From NCBI GenBank assembly GCA_963556255.1, contig OY744607.1:1557127-1621126 (forward strand): a stretch of 64,000 nt of DNA, given 5' to 3'. Under the pieces are notes generated by a model, which ran no database searches, was not told the DNA's origin, and saw only the letters and a list, made by a program, of their open reading frames with translations. This document shows positions 35,757 through 48,951 of this stretch, one piece after another. The position numbers and the translations under genes were made by a program. Every line of letters begins with the position of its first letter. Within the stretch, counting starts at the first letter, position 1. This DNA is from Allolobophora icterica (lineage: Eukaryota > Annelida > Clitellata > Crassiclitellata > Lumbricidae).

Positions 35757-36486
35757 AGTAAGTAGAGATTTGGGCAAACCGGGTTTACTTTTTGAACCAG
35801 CTAAAAATGCATTGGCCGGGTAGGTTTTGGCCTGGGGGACCATGGTAGCGGTGAAAAGGGGGGACGCGAAGCCTCACACTGGGTGTGTAATGCCCACCCC
35901 GAGAAATTAGTGAAGGTTTGGAGTGAAAAGGTCGAAAGCTGTAGAAATGCATCCCGGTCAAAGACGCTGTGACAGACAGATTCTTCTCTTTATTTATATA
36001 GATATATAATTACACGTAAATATGTATTGTTATCTCTATATATATTATGTCAAAATGAAATTCTTATAAACCAATGGTTTGTGCCTAGACAAACTGAATG
36101 ATGTTTATACATTTAACTCGAATTTCTGTTAGAGATGCTTGAAATAAGTACAAATGGTTCTCGTATAGGCCTACCTTACTAGTAAATAAAACTGAGACTC
36201 AAATATGCATGTTAGCTGCCGGAACAGTGATTAATCATCTTAACGACCTGGATAGTTTAAATGTGCATGCCGTCTGTAAAATTGCAAATGTGCGATGTTT
36301 TGATATGTTTTGATATGCACTTGTTTAACCCGTTTGTTAGCCGCAGTGCGTTTGTAGGCGGAGCATTAAAGTCCATACTTACTTACTTACTTACGGCCGA
36401 TGTTCTCATGAGTCATAGTCAATGAAAAAACAGTTGTGAATTGAACTGACCGTAGGTTTCTCTCATATGTAGGCTACTATTGCATT
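35757..36486. other. No gene; possible LINE 3' UTR with TTAC tail
   Basis: Mostly unrecognised sequence. A CTTACTTACTTACTTAC run at 36,378-36,395 has the tetranucleotide of the Rex/CR1-like tails, in + orientation, so 36,180-36,395 may be a UTR-only fragment of that LINE. Confidence 0.35.
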
Positions 36487-39400
36487 TAAAAGAGGTGTGT
36501 TATTATTTTGAACAGCACTCACCGTTCGTTTAGAATAATACAACAAAACTAAGACCTATGGGTTGGGTGATTGGTAGGTGTCTAACAATACTGTTTCATA
36601 ACAACTATTTATTAGCGTCTCCCTCCTCCTTCCTCCAGGCTTGAGACTGGCACAACCAGAGGTAGGGTAGTGGCAGAGTTGATTATGGATTGAGTGGAGT
36701 AACGAGTTATTTTAGGATGGCTTCTCATTGAAAGGGTTTCAGTAATGGCGTTAGTTGTTCAGACTTCATCTAGCCGAATACAGTTCGATTTGAATAATAA
36801 AATATTCGAAGATAAGCATAGTTTTTGATAGAGTCTTGTTTAGAACTGTTTATGCTGCCAATAACGCTGACGGCTTGGAGACAGCGATTACCTGCAGCCG
36901 AGGTCACTCGGCGAATGCCCAGTATACCCCGTGATCGATCGAGTCAGTCGATCAAGTCGATCGAAACTCGGCCAAGTAGAGTCGGTCGAAAAATCGTCGA
37001 CTCGATCGACTTGCAAGTCGAGTCGATCATATGTTTTGACAAGTCGAGTCGATCGCTGTTTCCTCGACTCGACTCGACTATGAAATATTTTCTTGCTATT
37101 TTTTTGCGGCTACTTCGCAAAATGACCCACAAAGGCCCCTAATGTGATGACGTAATGCTCAGTAAACGCACAACTACCGTATTAACCTGATTTGAAGTTC
37201 AGTGCAAATTATGAGCCTTATGGTGATTTCGTATAGTGGACGCTGCAGATACTTTTTCACAGTTTAACGGTGAAAATGGAAAGATCAAGATGCGTTAAAA
37301 ATGCGCAAGTTTCAGGAAATGTCAGCTCTGTTGTCAGTTATAGCGACGATCTCAAAACGTTCCAATGTCTGTATGTAAGGACGGGACTGTATGCTTCGAT
37401 TTTGGCCAAGAGCAGTGGCTCGGAAAGTGTTTAAAAGTTGCGTGAGCTAACCTCAGCCAAGTAGGTTACAGACCAAAGATGGATAGAATTATACATTATG
37501 TCCGATATAATCAATAAGAATATTTTGTCATTTCCTACAATCAGTGGAAAAGTTTATTATACATGGCCTACATATTCATGAAATGAAACGCGTCTATAGC
37601 ACAGTAAGTCAATAACTACTTTAGCAAGCATCAAATACAAAGCGCCAGCCAAAAATTGTGTGAACAATCACTGAGCATGCTTCTGCCTCGGCGCTACAGA
37701 GCCAAAACTTGTGTGAGCATTGGCACCTTTGACGCCATGGCTCTCGGACCCCTGGCCAAGAGATACAGTCCAAGTCGACAAAGTCGACCAAGTCGATCGT
37801 TTATTTGCCAAGTCGATCGAGTCGACGAGAGGTCGACTAGTCGACAAAGTCGATCGAGTCGATCGTCGGCTGAGCCAAGTCGATCGAAGCAGTGCGACTC
37901 GATCGATCACGGGGTATAATGCCCAGCCCATCTACTTTGACTGGCATGGACACTTGGATCCACCCATTGTCAGAAAGGGACACAATATATTATTGATTCA
38001 ATTATTCTCCAGCACGGGGTGATCCGCGTAAGGAAGGCAACGTAACGTGTGCAAAAGTTGAATGACTGAGGGAGCTCATTGAAGGATGACAGCATCACAT
38101 CTACTGATACCCTCCAGCCATTTTTATTTACACAGTTTCACATCTACCTACATCATCATAAAGCCATATACATCATATTTACAAGCAATGTTCAATACAA
38201 TTATTAATAATTGCACAGGTAATAGGTCCAATATTCAATTTCAACATGACAAAGAAGCTTTTCGAGTTAATGCAAAACCGCTCGGCGGCTTTGGCTTATA
38301 TATGGCGAATACCACAATTAAAAGAGGTGTGAAAATATTTTGAACAGTCCTCACAGTCAGCGGCGTAGCAAGGATATTTTGCAACCGGGAACGAACAATG
38401 AAATTGGCGTCCCTCCCTGCTTTATATATTTAACATTATGCAAATACATCGAATGGCAATTTAAATTTTAATAAAATAAAATATGAAAAATACAGATAGC
38501 ATATGGTATCCATTAGTGCTCAATGGGGAGCCAAAATCATATGGTTTGTAAGCAGTGAGAATATAACGGGATTTTTTAGGGCCCTGAAATTAAATATTTG
38601 TGGTGGATCCAGAGTTTAACGACATCTTATAGCAACAGAGGCTGTCGACGTCGACAGAAATTAATTTTCGCATTATTACAGCTCTAAATTGTTTGTGTGG
38701 GGTACCGACTTATTGTAGGAAGGCTTCTCTTTTAAAAAGTTGTAATTCATGGCGCTGTTTATATTCAGACTTAATCTAGCTGAACACAGTTCGATTTGAA
38801 TAATTAAATATATGATGCACGTTCGTAGTGTTTGGCAGCGTCTTATACCGCACTGTTTAACGACACCCGATGCTGCCTAGGCCGTTGACCGTTGACGGTG
38901 ATCTTACCTTAATTAACAGGCAACTTTCATTTGTTAGGATTTAATTATTAGTCAGATATTTTCATCGCACTAATGAATGAACTCGATTAACAACGCGGGC
39001 AGCTGGATAAAGATAAGTTTCTAAATGTTTGCGAAATGAGACTAGCTCCATTCTCATGTAAGCAAAAACCCATATTTTGGGTACTTATCAGTTATGCATT
39101 ATTCAATGTGTAACCGTGGCCGAAAGTAATTATATTGTCGTTTACTCCATTCTAAAAGGTGTCTAAAGAGAGGGTCCAATATGCATGCGTTTTATTACAT
39201 CGTTGGCGTCAATTAAACCTAACTTTACAGTTACAAAATTAATGTAAATATTGTAGGAGTCATCATTTCTCGTGTAACTCCGCCACTGCCTAATAAACAG
39301 GTGGTGCCAGTCCGAATCATAGATAAAGGAGGGCGACGCTAATCTCTGCTAAGATGCAGCAGTCACTGACACTTTTTAAAAATAGTTGATTGTTCTTATT

Positions 39401-40316
39401 CAGTGTCCAAGGACTGTTTTGGCTGCCTTACCTTACTCCCCTAAAAATTATATCCTCCATGTTGCTTAATTATATTTCCAAGGTTTAACATCGTCTTATG
39501 ACATCAAAGACCGTTACCAACAATTGGAGAGTCTAGTCTAATGGAGGTGGATCAAAGGTTTAAAATGAAAACGAGAAACTTATAGCATCCGAGAGACGCC
39601 ATTAAACGGTGTCGTAACAGAGCTTTGCAATGACATTAATATTCATTGTTAAACGATTGTCTATAATACAACTATTGTGATCAGATGGTATTTGATACAA
39701 ATTAAACAATATTTTGCAGCAATTATCATACACACACAAGAAATTTGAAATGTAAGATAGAATATTCTTCACAAAGATTGTTAGTTTACATGAGATTCTT
39801 AATATTATTATTTATTTTTTTAAACATTTTATATTTGTTTTGGTTAGTTGCTCTTTAACGGCACTTTGTTATAACACAGATGATTAGTGCAGTACTTGCA
39901 CTCTCCGTTTTCAGAAACCCCAAGTTCCTGCCAGAATAATCCCAAGATGGTCTTATAACCCCAAGTCACCGAAAACTTTATCAACTTTACGACTTCACGA
40001 CGATTTGTGCAGATTTGGTCCTTTTTCTTTAATAATTACGTAAAAATCGGAACTTCGAAATCGGAGGTAAATGTATGGAGTACGGAATCTAAGGAATCTA
40101 CGGATGCAGAATGACGTAATGTTATTCACAAGATAAGTGTAAGTAAGGTAAAGAAGTAAACGGCCAGTAGCCAACGAATCACTCAACGACAACAAGTCAA
40201 CGAGTGATTATTGTTATAATTTCATATTAAATATTATAACTGTAGACCTGAACAAAAAATCCCCAGATTGCTATGGAAAATCCCAAAATCCCATGTCGAT
40301 CCGCCAAATCCCAAGA
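36487..40316 (+). repeat. Unclassified ~3-kb non-coding repeat, unit 2
   Basis: Same landmark order as unit 1: CACCGTTCGTTTAGAATAAT at 36,530, CAGACTTCATCTAGCCGAAT at 36,761, GGATGACAGCATCACATCTA at 38,083, a second block at 38,715-39,010, AGAGAGGGTCCAATATGCA at 39,168, GGTATTTGATACAAATTA at 39,686 and CAGAAACCCCAAGTTCC at 39,912. It is longer than unit 1 because of a 996-bp TIR element and is cut at its right end by an (ATT)n array. The region 38,355-38,600 starts CAGCGGCGTAGCAAGG, a hAT-like end, but the matching partner end is not seen. Confidence 0.75.
36923..37918. mobile_element. TIR element with CGATCGA-rich subterminal arrays, 996 bp
   Basis: The terminal inverted repeats are perfect for 23 bp, beginning TATACCCCGTGATCGATCGA. 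The 8-bp duplications ATGCCCAG lie at 36,915-36,922 and 37,919-37,926; unit 3 has the empty site (GTATGCCCAGCCC at 42,964). The outer ~160 bp of each side is packed with AGTCGATCGAGTCGA-type words in both orientations, while the core (37,090-37,770) is ordinary sequence without a transposase. An 8-bp duplication suggests hAT or a P-like group; the TATACCCC end is not one I can place. Confidence 0.9.
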
Positions 40317-40510
<194 letters not shown>

Positions 40511-40867
40511 TTCCGTTCTTAATGACACTCTACATCATAGGCTGGCGCTGATTTTTTGCTCGTCGAGCGGCGCTATATAAATGCTAGCTGCAATATTACA
40601 AATACAATTACAATGGTCAAACCATCCGAGTCTTCGCTGAACGACTTTATTTAGCAGAGATGTTTGAATGATAGATAATTTTGTGTCATTTTGGTTTGTA
40701 GGTTGGATTTCCTTATGCAGAGTTTAGCGACATCTCGTGGCATCAAAGGCCGTTGACGTCGACAGAAATTATTTTGAACAGTTCTCACCTTTCGAATGGC
40801 TTAATACTGTTAATACATACAGACTTCTGCAGTTCCATTTTTTAACGACATCTTCCAGCTGCCGGGG

Positions 40868-41001
40868 CCTTTAACGTCGACCTTACCTCACTTAAACAAC
40901 TTAACTCCCATGTTCGGTTCAATTTGCATAACCGCTCTTCGGCTTTTATTTATTTACTAGTGTATTAACCCGTCATAAATTATGACGTGACGACAGTGTA
41001 T
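40868..41001 (+). repeat. Left arm of a ~125-bp inverted repeat
   Basis: CTTTAACGTCGACCTTACCT through GCTCTTCGGCTTTTATTTAT to ATTATGACGTGACGACA. The reverse complement is at 42,099-42,225 with a few differences. Confidence 0.8.
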
Positions 41002-41199
41002 CATTATAGGCCTATATGTATCGTTGGCTATAATGCTCTGAGCGCCGTCGTCAAGACGACCGTCGTCAAGACGGCAGTATAGTGACGTCACAAACGGTTT
41101 CACAATAGAACAGATAGAACGTTATACGACGGACAAATTTGCATATAAGGAAACTATATGTATAGATAAGGTGGATATCAAACTTTAGGCATGTAACAA

Positions 41200-41485
41200 T
41201 GAAGATTGAAGAGGTTCATGTAGCCTAGACTTCTTCATCGGCTCTTATAGAACGCACATAAAACTTTAAAAGAGGTGTGTAATTCTTCTAAACATTTTTA
41301 TAATTCTCACCCCAGCAGTTAACGTTAAAGGCGTGTAATTATTCTGAACCTTTTTACTGTTCATAACATAGCACATAGTGAAAAACAGTTATTCGCTCTG
41401 CGCGTCGGCTCGTACTTATAGGTCTATATAAAACGTAAAAGAGGTGTTTAATTATTCTGAACAGTTCTCGCCATTCTTAAGGAAT
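41200..41485 (+). repeat. Three units of the ~120-bp GAGGTGTGTAATT module
   Basis: AAAAGAGGTGTGTAATTCTTC (41,270), AAAGGCGTGTAATTATTCTG (41,328) and AAAAGAGGTGTTTAATTATTC (41,436). The middle one is shortened. Confidence 0.6.
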
Positions 41486-41705
41486 CGTAAGTGTAGTCGT
41501 AAATTCTTAACTTCTAAGGCACTAATTGAAAATTAAGCACAGGGTACAAGCTTATTCACGAGCGCCGAGTCAAGTGAGACGGGTTTCCAGAGGGCAGTCA
41601 AAAGGAGGTCGGAGTCCGGTCTCCAAAGGTCCTGATCAAGAGACGAGGCTGAGCGGCTACCAAGGCTGCGGGTGTCGTTTAGGTCGAGAAGAATTTAACA
41701 GGACG
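41485..41705 (-). mobile_element. L2-like LINE 3' fragment
   Basis: CGTAAGTGTAGTCGTAAATTC tail end on the + strand, then CTTATTCACGAGCGCCGAGTC and GTCGTTTAGGTCGAGAAG. The TTTAACGCCATCCTATGG box follows at 41,714. Confidence 0.65.
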
Positions 41706-41847
41706 GATGAATGGATCCAGAGTTTAACGCCATCCTATGGCAACAAAGGCAGTTGACGTCGACAGATATTGACATAATACAGCTCATTCATTCTAACCAG
41801 AAAAATGTGAGATAAGTTAGTAATTTTGATAGAGTGACTGACTCCTT

Positions 41848-41986
41848 TGAATCTTGACTTGGAACCGATCTCACCCCTGTCTATAGATTTTGATTTGACT
41901 AAGCACCTGTGACTAAACTGGTTCCCACGACTTCGCTTTTTTGAGCGCTGTAGAAATCTCGAGATTACGATTGCGATTAAACCGTT
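41848..41986 (+). mobile_element. LINE 3' end fragment, GATCTTGACTTGGAACCG subfamily
   Basis: AATCTTGACTTGGAACCGAT ... GACTTCGCTTTTTTGAGCGC, TGTAGAAATCTCGAGATTACGATTGCGATT. A second copy is at 62,535-62,690. The end resembles the ACGATT-tailed family but the body differs. Confidence 0.6.
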
Positions 41987-42098
41987 TTTGGTTTTTATTT
42001 TATTACACACCCCTTTAAGTAGGATAATCGCCCTACAAGAGAATGCAGAACGGGGATTCTATATATATCTTCCTATCTGGTTTGTCTAATATATATAT

Positions 42099-42225
42099 AT
42101 GTCGTTACGTCATAATTTATGGCGGGTTAATACACTAGTAAATAAATAAAAGCCGAAGAGCGGTTATGCAAATTGAACCGAACATGGGAGTAAAGTTGTT
42201 TAAGTGAGGTAAGGTCGACGTTAAA
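42099..42225 (-). repeat. Right arm of the ~125-bp inverted repeat
   Basis: Reverse complement of 40,868-41,001; it ends directly at the first base of the SINE at 42,226. Confidence 0.8.
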
Positions 42226-42470
42226 GGGGCGTGGTGGCTCAGTGGTAAGTTCGGCGCCTTGTGACCGAAGGGTTGCAGGTTCGAATCCCACTCTAGCCGC
42301 TGCGTACGGACCTTGGGCAAGTCCTTCACTCGCAATTGCTCGTGGCGCTTCGGCGTGAAAATTCCGGCACAGTATCAACTGCTGTAGTCGGGAGCGCCTC
42401 TGAGTAGTAGTTGACTTCGAGAGGCGCTATAGAAATATCTGGAATAAATAAAAAAATAAAAAATAAAAAA
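42226..42470 (+). mobile_element. tRNA-derived SINE with L2-like LINE tail
   Basis: The head (42,226-42,300) resembles a tRNA with internal RNA polymerase III boxes: A box TGGCTCAGTGG (42,235-42,245) and B box GGTTCGAATCC (42,278-42,288). The middle has ACCTTGGGCAAGTCCTTCAC and TCGCAATTGCTC. The 3' end (42,391-42,440) is GGAGCGCCTCTGAGTAG...GAGGCGCTATAGAAAT, the same hairpin as the L2-like LINE 3' end at 34.2 kb. It ends in an A-rich AATAAAAAAATAAAA run. It should be transcribed by Pol III and copied by the LINE's reverse transcriptase. The head does not fold as a functional tRNA gene. Confidence 0.85.
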
Positions 42471-42477
42471 GGCGAAT

Positions 42478-43238
42478 ATTGCACTTAAAATAGGCTTTAA
42501 AAAGTTTGGTATTAATTTGAACTGTTCTCACCTTTCATTTGGCATAATACGGTAAAACTAAATACAATGGGTTGGTTGCATTGTTGGTCTTTAATGACAG
42601 TGTCATAACAAATATTGAGTGAGGTAAGGTAGTGGCAGAGTTGACTATGGACTGAGTGGAGTGACCACCTATTATAGGAAGGCTTCTCATTTAAAAGGTG
42701 TCAATTTGCGCTGCTGAGTAGGTCTTTTGAAGAGGCGTTATATAAATTTCCAGAATGAATGAATGAATTGTGGCGGCCTGTTATCAAGACTTCATCTAGG
42801 CGAATACAGTTCGATTTCAATCACTAAATATTCGATGAATGTCCATATTTGGACAGCGTCTTGTATAGAACTGTTTTTGCTGGCAAGACCGTTGACGGAT
42901 TGGAGACACAGAGTACCTGCAGCCGAGGCCAAAAAGCGAGTAGTGCCAGCGAGGTCACTCGGCGTATGCCCAGCCCACCTGCTTTGACTGGCAGGGTAGC
43001 TTGGATCCATCCATCGCAATAGAGGGACAAATTAAATGATTGATTCAAGACCATGGCGTAGCAGTGAATCAAAATTCTCCAGCAAGGGGTGGTCCACGCA
43101 AGGAAAGCACTATAACATGTGCAAAAGTTTGAATGAATGAGGCAGCTCATGAAAAGGATGACAGCATCACATCTATTAATACCCTCTAGCCTTTTTTATT
43201 TATACAACTTCACATCTATCTACATTAACATTAAGCCA
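42478..43238 (+). repeat. Unclassified ~3-kb repeat, unit 3, left part
   Basis: CACCTTTCATTTGGCATAAT, GACTTCATCTAGGCGAATAC, GATTGGAGACACAGAGTACC and GGATGACAGCATCACATCTA in the usual order. It is interrupted by a CA/TA microsatellite and the Gypsy element, and continues at 55,795. An L2-like tail scrap (GAAGAGGCGTTATATAAATT plus GAATGAATGAATG) lies at 42,708-42,767. Confidence 0.75.
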
Positions 43239-45829
<2,591 letters not shown>

Positions 45830-45840
45830 CTCTCCCCACC
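45830..45840 (-). promoter_or_regulatory. Polypurine tract of the Gypsy element
   Basis: GGTGGGGAGAG in element orientation, directly abutting the TG start of the 3' LTR. This is where plus-strand DNA synthesis would start. Confidence 0.75.
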
Positions 45841-46304
45841 TTACTTAGATGCGGAGCATCTCTGCCAAAATCGGGGACCTTAATCAAACGTGACAGGAAC
45901 ATCCCCAACCCAGATCCACTTAGAGAGCAAGGAACCAAATGCACCTTTGGTTATAGGGCGGTATATCAACATCTCGGCACCCTGCACGTACGCCAAACAA
46001 CGATGAGAACCGTGATAGCGACAGCCTATTTAATGATGCTTTCGATCCGAACCCCCACCCTACTGGCAACCTGTCGTACCTGACAAATCGCCAACCTTAA
46101 CAGGCCCTCTATCATGAACCTGGGCTCTACCGGACCCCAAGGGCCAGGAGAACTAAAGGAGAGAAAAGTCGCCCACTGTCTCCCGATCTGGTAACCATCG
46201 TCGATCAGTCACACCCGGTACCACTTCAAAATCGTGAAAGCAAAATAAAAGCGGACAACAGTTTGTACTGCCCCGCCTCGATCCGATAACCTTTTTATTT
46301 TGCT

Positions 46305-46315
<11 letters not shown>

Positions 46316-46337
<22 letters not shown>

Positions 46338-46340
46338 TTT
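46316..46340. repeat. Poly(T) run within the Gypsy 3' non-coding region
   Basis: About 24 T on the + strand next to TATATATA. It lies between integrase and the 3' LTR. Confidence 0.9.
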
Positions 46341-46529
46341 TACATATCTTAACTAGTACAAGTTATCATATTTACGCACATGATCTAGGTCCTAACATAT
46401 GCTTCTATCGCATGATGCTCTATCCTAAATAGCGCACTAAGGTAGCGCACTAAAGTTTCATGAAACGGTAACCAAGGAAATCGCGTTGCCCCGAATTTCC
46501 TTAACACTCGTTGTTACGAGCATTATACT

Positions 46530-46870
46530 GTCGAAAAGAAATTCTGTCATCACAAGGAAACGGAAACATGGTTCTCCAATAGTTCGCTTGTAGAACCAAC
46601 GCAATGAAGCGTCCTAGTACTGGAATCTTTACTCGTTTCAGTACTAACCACTAATCCAATGTTTAACCGAAACATATCATCAAAAGGAAACTTAAACAGT
46701 CATTCACTGACAATCTGTAAAACCAACGCAATTAAGCGTTGGTGGTAGCACAGGTACTGTATGCTCCCAGATACCGCTCAAAAGAAATACTCTCATCAAA
46801 AGGGCAACTGAAACATGGGTCTCGAATAGTCAATGAAACCAACGCAATTAAGCGTTTATCTAGTTGGTCC
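46530..46870 (-). repeat. Three ~120-bp tandem units downstream of integrase
   Basis: Each unit has a CTCATCAAAAGG-like word, AAACATGG, and AACCAACGCAATTAAGCGTT; the last word occurs at about 46,595 (diverged), 46,723 and 46,829. Non-coding. Confidence 0.8.
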
Positions 46871-46922
46871 TAGATACACGTCTGCTTCAGAAGGTCACTA
46901 ACAAGGACTTCTACAGTCGTAG

Positions 46923-47828
46923 TCATCCATCCAAGCGAGGTCTTCGTCTCGTCCGTCGTCCAGGTGGCAATTCTGGATCAGCGGTCTCGTCTGGATTCTC
47001 TGAAGGTTCCTCTGGTTCATGTTCTGCATTAGGATCTTGAGCCAGGACTGGCCAGTCTACTGTAGGTAACTCAAGATTTCTGTCCCTCTCCGGTAACCAG
47101 GTACTCGGAGGTTTACCGTAAAACGGCTTCAATTTATCCACGTGCACAACCATTAGCGTGGATTTCGGACTCTTCTGAATCCGGTACAGACACGGACTGA
47201 GCACTTGCATAACCAAGAATGGGCCGGTGTAATAGCGAGCCCATTTTGTCTTCCTTCCACTTCTTAGCCGAGGGTAGTAATAGTAAACCCAATCTCCTTG
47301 AGCGAACTTGCTAGGTCTCACTCTCAAATCGTAGGCTTTTTTCCTTCTTTCTGCTACTCTCTTTAACTGTTCTCGTACAAGCCGATACGATCGTTCCATT
47401 TTCTCTTTCTGTTTCTCCACGTACTCTTCCATGTCACTGTAAGACGGTCTCTCGAACTCTGTAACTTGGGCTAGAATCAAGTCTAATGGCGTATGGTTCT
47501 CTCTTCCCAGGAACAGGAAATTAGGTGTCCGTTGGGTCGCTTCATGTTCAGTACCTCGATATGCCGCCATTACATATGGTACATGAACATCCCAATCCTT
47601 TTGTCGTTCCGACACTACCTTTCCGATCAACATGTTCAGTGTTCTGTGGAACCTTTCGATCATTCCGTTACCAGAGGGTCGATATGGAGTTGTACGTACT
47701 TTGTCAATCTCCATGCGTTTACACAGCTCTTTGAATAACTTCGACTCAAAACACGGTCCCTGATCCGTCAGGATCTGGCGTGGCATACCAAACCTCGAGA
47801 ACACGTGTACCATAAGCGATTCTGCCAC
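46923..47828 (-). pseudogene. Gypsy integrase, C-terminal part
   Basis: 301-residue frame holding the second half of the integrase core and the C-terminal domain. ILTDQGPCFESKLF carries the second catalytic Asp, and GNGMIERFHRTLN the Glu of the D-D-E triad. A GPY/F-like module follows (YYTGPFLVMQVLSP). The tail is Pro/Glu/Arg-rich with no chromodomain. The first Asp of the triad is in the preceding frame (GIDITGP), so the protein is split by a one-base frame change around 47,835-47,845. Integrase would insert the element DNA into chromosomes; this copy cannot make it intact without a frame change. Confidence 0.9.
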
Positions 47829-47838
47829 AGTAACGGCC

Positions 47839-48951
47839 TCAATGGTTTCTGATAGGCAGAGCTTCAGCCCATCTCGAGAAGTAATCTATCGCTGTCAGTA
47901 TGTATTTGTTGCCTTTACTTGATACAGGATGCGGACCAGTTATATCAATTCCGAATCTCTCCATTGGTTCACCGACCACAGGAGTCTGCATGTAACCCTG
48001 TCTTGGAGGTTTCTCCCTTCGATAACGAGCACAGCGATCGCACCTTTGGCAGAACCGTCTAACATCGTCCTTCCAACTCGGCCAATACGCCCGACGTTGC
48101 AACTGAGATAAACTTTTCCGAATCCCGAAATGTCCTCCGGCAAAGCTTGCGTGTGTTAACTGGAGCATCTCTTGCCGTAGAGATAAGGGCACAACTAACT
48201 GAGATCGCTCCGCTTTTCCTGTGTTACCCTGAATCCAGCCTCTGTGTAACACTCCTTGCAGGACTTCCAGCTGATTCCAGTTGCTCACCAACACTTTCAC
48301 CTCTCCGTTAGCAGGTGATAGTTCTGCCTGTGTTGGATGATGCTTCGACTCCTTCCAATCAAGGACCGTACCAATATTGCAATCGCTCTGCTGTTCTCTT
48401 CGAAGAAACTCCTTTGTCCACCGGATTTCCTGGCCTGTATCTTCACTGGTAACCTCGGAGCGCGTTACTTCTCCGATCGGACGTGCCCACATCACGTCTT
48501 CATTCGTAACTCTCATGGTAACCACTTTAGGTTGTTCCTCACCCGGACCTCTAGACATCGCGTCTGCGTTACCGTGTTTTGCTCCCGGTCTGTGACGTAT
48601 CTCCATGTCAAACTCCTCTATCATCTCTAACCAACGAGCCTGTTGGCCAATCGGTTCCGGTGTTCTGCGTAACCACTGAAGTGCGGAGTGGTCTGTTCTG
48701 AGTAGGAATTTACTACCCAGTAAGTACTGACGAAACTCTTTCAAGAAATACACCACAGCTAACAACTCTCGCCTGGTAACGTTATAGTTCCGTTCCGCCG
48801 TCGACAAGAGCCGACTCGCGTAACAAATCACTGTCTCTTCTCCTTCTTGTACTTGCGATAACACCGCTCCAATGGCGTATGCCGAGGCATCCGTATCTAG
48901 GATGTACTGGCCCTCGTCGTTCGGTAACCCAAGTATAGGTGCGGAAACCAA
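47839..48951 (-). pseudogene. Gypsy RNase H and integrase N-terminal part
   Basis: 370-residue frame overlapping the end of the gag-pol frame by 55 bp. It starts in the RT-RNase H connection and shows the RNase H motifs LDTDASAYAIGAVLSQ, TRRELLAVVYFLKEFRQYL and RTDHSALQWL. The integrase zinc-binding region follows (HASFAGGHFGIRKSLSQLQ then CQRCDRC, an HHCC finger) and the start of the core with ERFGIDITGPHPVSSKG. It closes at a TGA soon after YFSRWAEALPIRNH. Both its borders are frameshifts relative to neighbouring pol segments. Confidence 0.9.

Noticed and set aside
38355..38600. Complete hAT MITE starting CAGCGGCGTAGC
   Set aside because: The start looks right but I could not find the matching inverted end or an 8-bp duplication, so it is mentioned only within unit 2.
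42226..42300. Functional tRNA gene
   Set aside because: A and B boxes are present, but the acceptor and anticodon stems do not pair well by eye and the sequence continues into a SINE body and LINE tail.
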